Below are positions 38,396 through 46,750 of a stretch of DNA of 64,000 nt, piece after piece. Position numbers and translations under genes: made by a program. The stretch's first letter is position 1. The number at the start of each line of letters is the position of its first letter. The notes under the pieces are model-generated. The model was given only the letters and a program-made list of their open reading frames with translations, was not told the origin of the DNA and made no database searches. This DNA comes from Hyphomonas sp. (lineage in GTDB: Bacteria > Pseudomonadota > Alphaproteobacteria > Caulobacterales > Hyphomonadaceae). Where the stretch lies: positions 496,001 through 560,000 of the forward strand of contig JACKIK010000002.1 in NCBI GenBank assembly GCA_020638455.1. The letters run 5' to 3'.

Positions 38396-38428
38396 GTCAC
38401 AATACCGATTGTGACAGTCCTGTGTCAA
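38396..38428 (-). promoter_or_regulatory. CAP gene promoter with operator over the -10 box
   Basis: Minus-strand TTGACA (38428-38423) and TATTGT (38404-38399) with an 18-base spacer; the CAP ATG (38391) starts 8 bases after the -10, so the mRNA is probably leaderless and no ribosome site is seen. A perfect 8-base inverted repeat GTCACAAT-ACCG-ATTGTGAC (38396-38415) covers the -10 box. AT-rich DNA with the palindrome AATACGTATT (38443-38452) lies upstream. Confidence 0.6.
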
Positions 38429-38469
38429 TCACGTACAATTTTAATACGTATTTTCGGATGATACGTTTT

Positions 38470-38946
38470 TCAGTACCCGGCATCCGCCGGCATGCACGCC
38501 GTGAGACCGGATGCAGGAATGATCGTCTCCCAGCCATCAACTGTACGCACGCGGATTTCTGCTGATTTTGTGCGCTGTCCATCCTCCACCTGCTCACCCG
38601 GAACGAGTGAGATCGTGACGGTCTGGCCGGCTTCAGACCGGTAATCAACGTCAGTCAGGAACTGACCGAAAATCGTGCCGCGTTCTGCGACGGCCGAAAG
38701 CCGGGTGCGTTTATCAGCAATGATGCCATCGGCGGCGGCCGAATCGGCCTTCCGGAAAAAAATCAGCTGGTGCGGTTCGCGGACCGTCCAGAGGAACAGG
38801 CCACATTCGCCGGGTTCAAGGTCCTGAGCGGGCAGGGACGCCACGGTCTTTTCAGGCTGTATCGGCCCGGGCACCGATGTGGGCGTCGTGCTACAGGCAC
38901 ACAGCGCGGCAAGGGCGCCTGTCCCTCCAAGTTTCACAAATTTCAC
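38470..38946 (-). CDS. small lipoprotein at the end of the gsp operon (candidate pilotin)
   Basis: 158 residues. Lipoprotein signal MKFVKLGGTGALAALCAC, with Cys18 (or Cys16) as the acylation site. The mature part is small and beta-rich with a conserved-looking CGLFLWTVREPHQLIFF and one C-terminal Cys. Its ATG overlaps the gspN stop by 4 bases, so it belongs to the secretion operon. Size, location and lipidation suggest a secretin-targeting pilotin or accessory factor; no sequence relation to known GspS/AspS is visible to me. Confidence 0.72.
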   Translation of the reverse strand: MKFVKLGGTGALAALCACSTTPTSVPGPIQPEKTVASLPAQDLEPGECGLFLWTVREPHQLIFFRKADSAAADGIIADKRTRLSAVAERGTIFGQFLTDVDYRSEAGQTVTISLVPGEQVEDGQRTKSAEIRVRTVDGWETIIPASGLTACMPADAGY

Positions 38947-39680
38947 GAGGCCTCCTCCGAAAGCGGAACCGTGTATTCGAAATGCGTTCCTGTCACGGAA
39001 TAACCGGCGGCGGCCAGCGCAAAGCCGGTTTCCCTGGAGAGGTTATCGAGCGTAATTGAAATCACGTCACCCTCCCTTGCCTGGACCGCAATTACTGTCC
39101 CGTCGTCGGCACGCCCTTCAAGATGCGCTTGCAAGCGCCCCTCATCACAGGCCAGAGTACCAGTCAGTTCGGGAAAGACCCTTCCCAGCTGCGCGCCCAT
39201 CTCTTCAAGCATGTCACTCGTGACGGTTCCCGAAGCGCGTTCGCACCCCCGTGTACCATAGACTATGGAGCCCTGCCGGACACGCAGGCGTGCGTTCGGC
39301 GTCGAGAAGGCCTCTGTGATTGCGGGCGCAAACTGCGCAAGAGACATTTCAGCGCCGACCCTGTCGAGCGCCACCTGAGAGCGGCCGACATCGATTTCGG
39401 CGACCGCCCTGCTCTGCCCGTCACGCCAGGTCAGCCGGTGGCCACCCCCTGCTCCGATCAGCCGCAAGGGGCTCATGGTCAGATCGATTGACCCGAGCGG
39501 CAGCCCGTCGCGGGCAAGACCGACAACCTGTCCCTTCCAGATTGTGCCTCTCGCCTGCTGCCAACCGACGCCAAACGTCGACAGTGGGGATTTGCGCAGC
39601 ACGAACGACAGGGGCGTTGCAGCAGTAACCGCAACAATGAAGGTTGCAAGCGCAAGAACGATGAGCAGTACACGTTTCAT
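38943..39680 (-). CDS. gspN: type II secretion system protein N
   Basis: 245-residue inner-membrane anchored periplasmic accessory of the type II system. One N-terminal membrane segment (VLLIVLALATFIVAVTAATP), then the GspN beta-rich region with SPLSTFGVGWQQARGTIWKG, the usual first conserved block, and VYGTRGCERASGTV. Overlaps gspM upstream and the lipoprotein downstream, each by 4 bases. Confidence 0.85.
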   Translation of the reverse strand: MKRVLLIVLALATFIVAVTAATPLSFVLRKSPLSTFGVGWQQARGTIWKGQVVGLARDGLPLGSIDLTMSPLRLIGAGGGHRLTWRDGQSRAVAEIDVGRSQVALDRVGAEMSLAQFAPAITEAFSTPNARLRVRQGSIVYGTRGCERASGTVTSDMLEEMGAQLGRVFPELTGTLACDEGRLQAHLEGRADDGTVIAVQAREGDVISITLDNLSRETGFALAAAGYSVTGTHFEYTVPLSEEAS

Positions 39681-40156
39681 GATGTTGCTCCAACATGGAA
39701 CTCGACACTTGCCCGGACGCCACCCGACTCCGACGCTTCGACGGTCGCACGAACCGGCTCCTGGCCAAGCAGGCGCTCAAGATCTTCGAGCCAACCGAAC
39801 AATGCCGGACTGGACACGTGTTCGAACTGGAAGAGGATGGAACTGTCATCCGGTGACTGCAGGCGCGAAACGGCGAGTCCGCGGTTCGCCGCCGCATCGA
39901 TCATGACCTGGCGTTGCTGGGAAATTGGCAATGCTGCCGGCACAAGGCGCCCGGCTTCATATGCGGCACCGTCTGCGCCGATAATCGACCGCTCATCCGC
40001 ATCGATCGCCGTTGTGAGCCGGGCCTCTGCATCAGACCGCGCCTGTTTCAGCTTCGGAACGACGATCATGAACACAAGACAGATCGCCGCAATAACCACA
40101 GCCGACCCAAGCAGGATCCGTTCCCGTGCCGTCAGTCGGCCAAGCCAGTTCGTCAT
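39677..40156 (-). CDS. gspM: type II secretion system protein M
   Basis: 159 residues: cytoplasmic stub, one membrane helix (ERILLGSAVVIAAICLVFMIV), a coiled-coil-like segment and a small ferredoxin-like C-terminal domain (SPALFGWLEDLERLLG, VRATVEASESGGVRASVEFH). Assembly-platform partner of GspL. Overlaps gspL and gspN by 4 bases each. Confidence 0.85.
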   Translation of the reverse strand: MTNWLGRLTARERILLGSAVVIAAICLVFMIVVPKLKQARSDAEARLTTAIDADERSIIGADGAAYEAGRLVPAALPISQQRQVMIDAAANRGLAVSRLQSPDDSSILFQFEHVSSPALFGWLEDLERLLGQEPVRATVEASESGGVRASVEFHVGATS

Positions 40157-41220
40157 GACACGGCTCCAATGCGAATGTCGCCCACGATTCGACCATCGTC
40201 CGTACGAAGATCGCCTGCATCTGCCGTCAGGCCCCGCGCGACAAGTGAATCCCTGAGCGCCTGATCGACACCGAGTTCCGGGAATACCAATGTCGCCCGC
40301 AAGGAATTGTCGGTGGCATCATACCGTATCATCTGCAGCCTTGTGCCAGGCGTTTCGGCAATTGCGCCATACAGGGCCGCGGCCAACATCCGCATCTGGC
40401 CGCTTGCGCCGTCTTTCGCGTTGGTCACTTGGGCGCCGGGGACAACGGCTGAATTTCGCGAGACAGTGCGCGCCTCGATCAGTCCGGACAGCCGGTCCAT
40501 CTGGCTTGTCGTTGCGGCAGCTTCCACTCCGAAAACAAGCAACAGTGCGGCTGCCGCCGCTGCCGGCCACTTAAAGCGGTCAAGTTCAATCGGCGCGCTT
40601 CGACGCAACGCGAAGGGGTCAACCGCAAGATCTACGCCGCCGTTCTGAAGATAGGCACGAGCAAGGACGCCGTTCGCTCCTCCGTCCACGGCAAGACTCT
40701 CAGGAACATCCCCAAAAAGATTTTTCAGGACATCCCGCGGCCATGCTTTCTCGATCGCGACGGGGCGGTCATCTACCCAGTGCAGAAGACGATCCCCCAG
40801 ATCAAGACAATCTTCTCCCGGCGCAATGACCGATTGCTCGGGAACGAGAAGAAAGCGATCGAGATCAAACGCCCTGCAGCGCTCAACACATTCACTCATC
40901 AGGGCCCGTGATACCGCATAGACCAAATGATCCCGCCTGCCGGCGCTACCGCCAGCAACCACGGCGTGCATGGTCTGCGGATCAACGGAAAGCTCGTCTT
41001 CGATGACAAAGGCTGCGGCCGATGAGCCGAGTCGGCCGCCACGGTCGCCAAGGCGGGCCGGAACGGCAAGCACTTCCGTACCCGGAATGAACACCACGAG
41101 TTCCGACGATGAACTCGGCCGTCCAGCCTTTGCCGGTTCGATAGCGCCACCGTCGCTCCGATGCAACCAGCATGCAGTGTCTTCAAGGTCAGAGAGTCGG
41201 GCGAAATATGTATCAGTCAT
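40153..41220 (-). CDS. gspL: type II secretion system protein L
   Basis: 355 residues: an actin-like cytoplasmic domain that docks GspE (FIPGTEVLAVPARLGDRG, CRAFDLDRFLLVPEQSVI), one membrane helix near residue 230 (WPAAAAAALLLVFGVEA), and a periplasmic ferredoxin-like domain (GTRLQMIRYDATDNSLRATL). Start overlaps gspK by 8 bases; end overlaps gspM by 4. Confidence 0.88.
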   Translation of the reverse strand: MTDTYFARLSDLEDTACWLHRSDGGAIEPAKAGRPSSSSELVVFIPGTEVLAVPARLGDRGGRLGSSAAAFVIEDELSVDPQTMHAVVAGGSAGRRDHLVYAVSRALMSECVERCRAFDLDRFLLVPEQSVIAPGEDCLDLGDRLLHWVDDRPVAIEKAWPRDVLKNLFGDVPESLAVDGGANGVLARAYLQNGGVDLAVDPFALRRSAPIELDRFKWPAAAAAALLLVFGVEAAATTSQMDRLSGLIEARTVSRNSAVVPGAQVTNAKDGASGQMRMLAAALYGAIAETPGTRLQMIRYDATDNSLRATLVFPELGVDQALRDSLVARGLTADAGDLRTDDGRIVGDIRIGAVS

Positions 41221-42181
41221 TGTCGAGGCTCCGACGAATGGATTTCAGGCTCCAGATCTCGCCGTCGCTGGCACGAAACTGCGCGATGTAGGTTACCGGC
41301 GCGATGCTGTCGGGCAGACTGAAGCGGGCTTCGATCGCCCGTGGAGTTGTACCGAAAGATGCGAAAAAGACCGGCGCGGCGCCTTCGGCATCCTTCGGAA
41401 AAGATGCGAGGAACTCCTCGACTGAAAGCCATCCGCCAACGGGACGAGAGTCGATCACTGACTGGCCCGTCTCGATGCTCACGGCCCCGTTTCCGAGCGC
41501 AAAAAGAAGCGGCGCGTCAGACCTCGTGAGCGCATTGATATTGATCGCAGATGCTGTACCCGCATCTCCAGCGCAGGTCCGGTCGGAAATGCGCTGGAGC
41601 ACGTCGGGGCCGTAGCCGTCCACCGCTCTCAGATCAAGGACTGACAAAAGCGGCTTGTTGGCAGTGTGCGACGGGACAGGCCGGTTCACATAGACCGGGT
41701 CCTCAGCACCGCCGCTGCGTGATGTCGAATCCACATCAATCCAGTCCGCAAGCGAATTGGCTAGTCGCTCTGCATCAGTTTCCGTCGTGCCCAGTGCGGC
41801 CAGCAGCTTCTCATACACAGCAATCGCGTTCTGATCCGTGTCGGCTGGCGTCGTGTTGAGTGCGATGCTGTTCAGATTGAAGCAGTTCGACGTGTCGCGC
41901 AGCTCGACCTGCGTATTTCCGGTCAGGATCGGCACGTTCACTGGCTCCTTGAGCCAGGTCGGCAGCATGTCCTTTCGGGACTGCAGCATGACTTCGATGC
42001 CGGCCGCCGCACTTCTCGCCATCCAAACCTGTTCGGTCAGGCGTTCCGAACGCTTGGTCGTTGCGAGCGACCGTTCCAGCGCATCCGTCGCGGCAACAGC
42101 AGCAACGGCCATTGCCATCACGATGAACAAAGTGGTGATCAGAACCGTGCCGCGTTCGGATCTGGACGCGCTATTCGTCAT
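41213..42181 (-). CDS. gspK: type II secretion minor pseudopilin K
   Basis: 322 residues, tip pseudopilin. The N-terminus SERGTVLITTLFIVMAMAVAAVAATDA is a class III-type signal with the hydrophobic core but, as usual for GspK, without Glu at position 5. The large globular domain includes LADWIDVDSTSRSGGAED and NRPVPSHTANKPLLSVLDL, both characteristic, and NINALT. Cleaved by the prepilin peptidase (gspO). Overlaps both neighbours. Confidence 0.92.
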   Translation of the reverse strand: MTNSASRSERGTVLITTLFIVMAMAVAAVAATDALERSLATTKRSERLTEQVWMARSAAAGIEVMLQSRKDMLPTWLKEPVNVPILTGNTQVELRDTSNCFNLNSIALNTTPADTDQNAIAVYEKLLAALGTTETDAERLANSLADWIDVDSTSRSGGAEDPVYVNRPVPSHTANKPLLSVLDLRAVDGYGPDVLQRISDRTCAGDAGTASAININALTRSDAPLLFALGNGAVSIETGQSVIDSRPVGGWLSVEEFLASFPKDAEGAAPVFFASFGTTPRAIEARFSLPDSIAPVTYIAQFRASDGEIWSLKSIRRSLDND

Positions 42182-42771
42182 GCGCCGCCCCCAACGAGAT
42201 AGGTCAGAGACAGATGCCGGTCTCCACCCGTTCCGATGTTCACTTCTACCGCATCGGGCATGCCGCCAAGCGACGCGGGCCAGTTATCCAGCCAGATTCC
42301 CTTATTCAGGAAGCGGATGCCTACAGTTTCAACGTCTCCCAGGAGAATCCGATCCGCACTTGGCGTGTTCCTCAGCGGATCTGGCCGCACCCATACCCGG
42401 CGGATCAGATTGCCCTTCTCCAGACGGTACTCGACACGCACCAGATCGCTCCGCTCTTCCAGCTGGTTCGGGTTCAGCCAGCCAGACCGCGTGAAGCCAA
42501 GCAACGAACCCGCGCCGGAGCCTCCCGACGCGAATCCCACCCACGGCCCGTAGCCTGATGCCGGTCTCGAAGCGTAGTCGGTGGCTGAAGCGAAATCGTC
42601 AAAAAGCAGGCCATGCGCCGTCAGAAGGCCTTGATTGTCCGCAGCGGCCGCGTCAACGCGAGCACTCGCCGACATCGTCTGCTGTAGGAGGATCGTCGCC
42701 CCAATCGCGATGACCGCCGATATGGCTAGCGCAACCAGAACTTCGACAAGGCTGAATCCCGCATCTCTCAT
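42178..42771 (-). CDS. gspJ: type II secretion minor pseudopilin J
   Basis: 197 residues. Prepilin signal MRDAG/FSLVEVLVALAIS with Glu at mature position 5; globular part with VEYRLEKGNLIRRVW and VRFLNKG-type sequence (VGIRFLNKGIWLDNW). Part of the GspI-J-K tip complex. Overlaps gspI and gspK by 4 bases each. Confidence 0.92.
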   Translation of the reverse strand: MRDAGFSLVEVLVALAISAVIAIGATILLQQTMSASARVDAAAADNQGLLTAHGLLFDDFASATDYASRPASGYGPWVGFASGGSGAGSLLGFTRSGWLNPNQLEERSDLVRVEYRLEKGNLIRRVWVRPDPLRNTPSADRILLGDVETVGIRFLNKGIWLDNWPASLGGMPDAVEVNIGTGGDRHLSLTYLVGGGA

Positions 42772-43130
42772 GGCTTCGCCCTCAAGAGGGCGCCCCGGCG
42801 CACGAGTTCCTGCCTCGTCTCCGGATCGCTTATCCGGACTTCGGCAAGCAGAAGGCCGGGTACGGACGTTTCCGATACGCGTTCCGACCAGGCCATATCC
42901 GCGCCCAGCTGCATTTCCGTTCCATTGCGTTCGCCCGGCTCATGTGCTTTTGGATCTGCAGACAATCGCGCCAGGCGGCTGTCCGCCTCGATGCTGGCCA
43001 GCGCCTTGAGGTCGAGGTGTTGCGTGTTGCGGCTCAAGTCGGTGGTCAACTGAACAAGTGCGAGCGCCGATATCGAGAAGACCGCCAGCGCAACCAGTAC
43101 TTCAACGAGCGAAAAGCCGGAATCGTTCAT
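42768..43130 (-). CDS. gspI: type II secretion minor pseudopilin I
   Basis: 120 residues. Prepilin signal MNDSG/FSLVEVLVALAVFS with Glu at mature position 5, followed by ALALVQLTTDLSRNTQHLD and a short globular part with the conserved W (DMAWSERV). The start at 43130 overlaps the gspH stop by 4 bases; longer upstream readings are antisense-like extensions into gspH. Confidence 0.9.
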   Translation of the reverse strand: MNDSGFSLVEVLVALAVFSISALALVQLTTDLSRNTQHLDLKALASIEADSRLARLSADPKAHEPGERNGTEMQLGADMAWSERVSETSVPGLLLAEVRISDPETRQELVRRGALLRAKP

Positions 43131-43597
43131 GACGGCGCCCCGGTAACGATTCCGCCAGCTTCGATAGCGATTGAATGCAGGCGCCCGCCGGCCTTCACGA
43201 CGACATGGTTCGGCGTGAACACACCGACAGGATCCACCCGGACCTGCGGCCATTGTTTTGCGTTGGTTTGCCGTCCATCTGTGGCGAAATGCACCCCGCG
43301 CGGCGCTTTCACGACCTGCAAGCGCGCGGGCACCCATTCACCGCCCTGCCAGACCACAGGATCAAGTTGAGACTCACTCACGATAAAGCCGACCGGCCGG
43401 CCAAGCGCGACAGCGTCCGACTCCAACCGGCCGATTGCGTCTTCCGCGCTGGCGATCGTCGTTTCAAACGGGTCGTCCGTACTCTTCGGCAGTGTCATCA
43501 CGATCATGACGCTTGCCAGCGAAATAATCATGAGCGCGACCAGCATCTCGACCAGCGAGAAGCCGTCCTCAGCCAGGATTTGCGGGCGCCGCACCAT
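43127..43597 (-). CDS. gspH: type II secretion minor pseudopilin H
   Basis: 156 residues. Prepilin signal ILAEDG/FSLVEMLVALMII with Glu at mature position 5; then RLESDAVALGRPVGFIVS, typical of the GspH/FimT family. Sits 6 bases after gspG and overlaps gspI. Confidence 0.9.
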   Translation of the reverse strand: MVRRPQILAEDGFSLVEMLVALMIISLASVMIVMTLPKSTDDPFETTIASAEDAIGRLESDAVALGRPVGFIVSESQLDPVVWQGGEWVPARLQVVKAPRGVHFATDGRQTNAKQWPQVRVDPVGVFTPNHVVVKAGGRLHSIAIEAGGIVTGAPS

Positions 43598-43603
43598 GGT
43601 GTC

Positions 43604-44047
43604 TCAGTCCCAGTTGCCGATGTCGTCTGCGTTTCCGGGCTGGCCGTCCGGTCCGGGCGAATAGACGTCAAATGCCGTTTGCGAACGAACGCCTGGAACG
43701 GCGTATTGGTAGTCGTGGCCCCAGGGATCTTTCCGGAGGCGCTTGACGTAGCCGCCTGGTCTGTAGCTTGCCGCATCCGGACCCGAAGGCACCATTTTGA
43801 GCGCGGCCAACCCCATATCGGCGGAAGGGTATTGCGACATATCGAGACTGTACATTTCCAGGGCGCTTTCCAGCGCAGCGACGTCCGAACGCGCCTTTGT
43901 CACGCGGGACTGGTCTCCGACAGGGGCAAGGCTCATGATGATCGTTGTCGCAAGCAAGCCCATGATCAGAACGACAACCATGAGCTCAATCAGCGAGAAG
44001 CCCTCGTCCCGCGGGGCTCGTTTCTTCGTGGTTCGGGAAATGGCCAA
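43604..44047 (-). CDS. gspG: type II secretion major pseudopilin G
   Basis: 147 residues, main subunit of the pseudopilus. Prepilin cleavage is expected after Gly16 (APRDEG/FSLIELMVVVLIMG), with Glu at mature position 5. The C-terminal RLRKDPWGHDYQYAVPG and the Asp-rich loop PGPDGQPGNADDIGNWD match the calcium-binding GspG core. 11 bases separate it from gspF upstream. Confidence 0.96.
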   Translation of the reverse strand: MAISRTTKKRAPRDEGFSLIELMVVVLIMGLLATTIIMSLAPVGDQSRVTKARSDVAALESALEMYSLDMSQYPSADMGLAALKMVPSGPDAASYRPGGYVKRLRKDPWGHDYQYAVPGVRSQTAFDVYSPGPDGQPGNADDIGNWD

Positions 44048-44058
44048 CTCGGACTCTC

Positions 44059-45264
44059 CTACTGAAATGCAAATGTGTTGATCTGCAGAATTGGCAGCAT
44101 GATTGCGAGGACGACGGTGCCGACAATTCCGCCAAGGACCAGGATGATCGCGGGTTCTATCAGGGACATGAGCGTCGCCGTGCGCGTATCAAACTCAGTT
44201 TCGAGATATGCGGCGGAGCGATTCATCATCGCCGGGATGTTGCGCCCTGCTTCTCCGCTGAGCACCATATGCGCCATAAGCGGCGGAAACACGCCGGTGC
44301 GCTGCAGGGCGGCAGCGAAGGATCCGCCGCTGCGAACTCGTTCGGCAATTTCCTCCGACGCCTGATTGAACGCGTGACTGCCAGCCGCCCTTCCCCCGCC
44401 CTGAAGTGCCTCCAGGACCGTCGCACCCGACGATGACAGAATAGCAAAAACACGCGCAAATCTCGCTGCCGCAATGGTTCGCTTCAGTCGGCCGATGACC
44501 GGAGCACCGAGAACGAGGCTATCCAGCCTCGCCTGCAGTGCCGTCATCCTCGGCAAGCGGATTGCCAGAACCGCGAGGCCAATAACAAGCGCCACCCATA
44601 TCGGCCATGCGTGAATCAACGCGTTTGAAACGGCAATGACCCCGCGGGTCAGTGCGGGCAATTGCGAGCCGTAAACATCGAACTGTTCGACAAGGCGCGG
44701 CACGATAATCGTGAGCAGCGCTACAATCATTGCCAACGCCATGATCCCAAGGAAGGCCGGGTACACCAGTGCAGCCTTCACCTTCTGTTCGATCTGGTAT
44801 GACCTTTCGAGCTGGCCCGCCAACTCATCCATGACGTCTCCGAGCCGACCGGACCGTTCGCCAGCCGAGACGACGGCGCGCGTGAGCGGCGTGAAGAGGC
44901 CGGTCGCTTCATTCATCGCGGTGGAAAGCCTGCGGCCCTCCCGCACCTGGGACAGGACCGCGAGCAGAGCCAGCTGCACATGTTTCGGAGACTGCGACGC
45001 AGCGGCCACAAGCACCTGTTCGACTGGAAGGCCCGACTGCAACAATGCTGCAATCTGCCGAACAGTCTGGACGCGCTGCGCGGATGTGACGTGGCCGCGC
45101 AAAGAGAACTTCTTCCGGACGCCGCCCTGTACTTCTTTTAGTTCGACCGCCAGCAGGTCACGGAGCCTCAACTCCCGGCGTGCGAGCCGCTGGCTGTCAG
45201 CCGAAATCGTGCCGCGCTGCCTCTGCCCTTCGGGGTCTATTGCGACATATTCAAATGCCGGCAT
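44059..45264 (-). CDS. gspF: type II secretion inner-membrane platform protein F
   Basis: 401 residues, polytopic platform protein with two tandem GspF domains: FEYVAIDPEGQRQRGTISAD, LLQSGLPVEQVLVAAASQ, LTRAVVSAGERSGRLGDVM in the first and ILSSSGATVLEALQGG, MVLSGEAGRNIPAMMNRSA in the second. Membrane helices near residues 165-195, 215-240 and at the C-terminus. GGGAGA precedes the ATG at 45264, which overlaps gspE by 14 bases. Confidence 0.95.
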   Translation of the reverse strand: MPAFEYVAIDPEGQRQRGTISADSQRLARRELRLRDLLAVELKEVQGGVRKKFSLRGHVTSAQRVQTVRQIAALLQSGLPVEQVLVAAASQSPKHVQLALLAVLSQVREGRRLSTAMNEATGLFTPLTRAVVSAGERSGRLGDVMDELAGQLERSYQIEQKVKAALVYPAFLGIMALAMIVALLTIIVPRLVEQFDVYGSQLPALTRGVIAVSNALIHAWPIWVALVIGLAVLAIRLPRMTALQARLDSLVLGAPVIGRLKRTIAAARFARVFAILSSSGATVLEALQGGGRAAGSHAFNQASEEIAERVRSGGSFAAALQRTGVFPPLMAHMVLSGEAGRNIPAMMNRSAAYLETEFDTRTATLMSLIEPAIILVLGGIVGTVVLAIMLPILQINTFAFQ

Positions 45265-46750
45265 GACGAGTCTCCCTTCGGCAGACCCGGATGACTTCAC
45301 CCGGCGAGGTCGTTCCCATGATCACCTGGCGCAAGCCATTATCCATGAGATGATCGTTCGCTTCGAAAGCCGCGGCATCGATATCGTGCTCGTCGGCGCT
45401 GGCGCTGATCAACTGTCTCAGGGCAGGATCGACAACCAGCAGCTCATAGATGCCAATGCGCCCCTTGTAGCCGGTGTGTCCGCACGCCATGCACCCTGCC
45501 CCGTCGTGTACCCGGAATGCCCGGTTCGGATCGAGCCCCAGGCTGATCTTTTCATGTTCGGTTGCGTCGCGCTCTGATTTGCACACTTCGCAAAGCTTCC
45601 GCACCAGCCGCTGGGCGAGCACCGCCCTAAGCGTGGAGGCAACCAGGTAAGGCTCAACTCCCATGTCGCGGAGGCGTGTCACCGCGCCGGCCGCGCTGTT
45701 AGTGTGAAGCGTGGACAGCGCGAGGCGGCCGGTTGAAGCGAACTCGAAGGCGACTTCGGCGGTTTCGGCATCCCGGATTTCGCCAACCATGACGATATTG
45801 GGGTCCTGCCTGAGGATCGACCGAAGCGTGGCCGCAAAGGTCAGGCCCACCTTATGGTCCATCTGAGTCTGGCTTATGCCGGGCAATCCGTACTCGATCG
45901 GGTCCTCGAGCGTCATTATGTTGCCGCGACCGGTATTCAGGCGCGAAAGCGCCGAATAAAGCGTCGTCGTCTTGCCCGAGCCCACGGGTCCGGTGACAAG
46001 AATGACGCCATTTGGCTGAGTCAAGACGTCGGCAAAGCGCCGGAATGTGCCTGCATCCATTCCCAGATCGGACAGGTCCAGGAGCGCGTTGCGGGTGTCG
46101 AGCAGGCGCAAAACGACCCGTTCCCCAAAGCGCGTCGGCAGTGTTGCAACGCGGACGTCGATAGATCGCCCACCGACGGTCAGGGAGATGCGACCATCCT
46201 GCGGCAGGCGGCGTTCCGCAATATCCAGCCGGGACATCACCTTGATACGAGTCGCCATGGCATCGGAGAGCTGACGGGGCGGCGACAGCACTTCGGTCAG
46301 ATCACCGTCGATCCGGTAGCGAATGGAGAGTCGATCCTCGAACGGATCGATGTGAATGTCCGACGCGCCTCGCTTCACGGCATCATGAAGCAGGCCATTG
46401 ATCAACCGGATGACCGGCGCGTCATCGGACCCGTCGAGCAAGTCCGTCGCTTCAGGAATATTGTCGACGAGGCTCTCCAGCCCACGACGCGCATCGAGAG
46501 CCGCATCGACTTCCGAGTCGTCCACGGGACCGCGTCCGAATACTTCGGCCAGGAGACGCTCATACTCGCTCTTCGGATATGGCTCCAATCGGAACACGGT
46601 TCCCAGCGACCTCCTCACTTCCAGAAGGCCGAGCGGATTTGCATCTTCGCGGACGGCAACCGTGAGCGCTTCGCGATCGGGAAGCCGCACGAAGCCCTTC
46701 TCGCGCGCAAAGACGTAGCTCACCTGCTCGGGGAAACTTGCTTGGCTCAT
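45251..46750 (-). CDS. gspE: type II secretion ATPase E
   Basis: 499-residue cytoplasmic hexameric ATPase. Walker A LVTGPVGSGKTTTLYSALS, Asp box MTLEDPIEYGLPGISQTQ, Walker B VGEIRDAETAEVA, His box LSTLHTNSAAGAVTRL and the zinc-binding four-Cys motif (CEVCKSE and CMACGHTGYKGRIG). The shorter N-terminal domain docks on GspL. Overlaps gspD by 4 bases (ATGA). Confidence 0.97.
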   Translation of the reverse strand: MSQASFPEQVSYVFAREKGFVRLPDREALTVAVREDANPLGLLEVRRSLGTVFRLEPYPKSEYERLLAEVFGRGPVDDSEVDAALDARRGLESLVDNIPEATDLLDGSDDAPVIRLINGLLHDAVKRGASDIHIDPFEDRLSIRYRIDGDLTEVLSPPRQLSDAMATRIKVMSRLDIAERRLPQDGRISLTVGGRSIDVRVATLPTRFGERVVLRLLDTRNALLDLSDLGMDAGTFRRFADVLTQPNGVILVTGPVGSGKTTTLYSALSRLNTGRGNIMTLEDPIEYGLPGISQTQMDHKVGLTFAATLRSILRQDPNIVMVGEIRDAETAEVAFEFASTGRLALSTLHTNSAAGAVTRLRDMGVEPYLVASTLRAVLAQRLVRKLCEVCKSERDATEHEKISLGLDPNRAFRVHDGAGCMACGHTGYKGRIGIYELLVVDPALRQLISASADEHDIDAAAFEANDHLMDNGLRQVIMGTTSPGEVIRVCRRETRHAGI

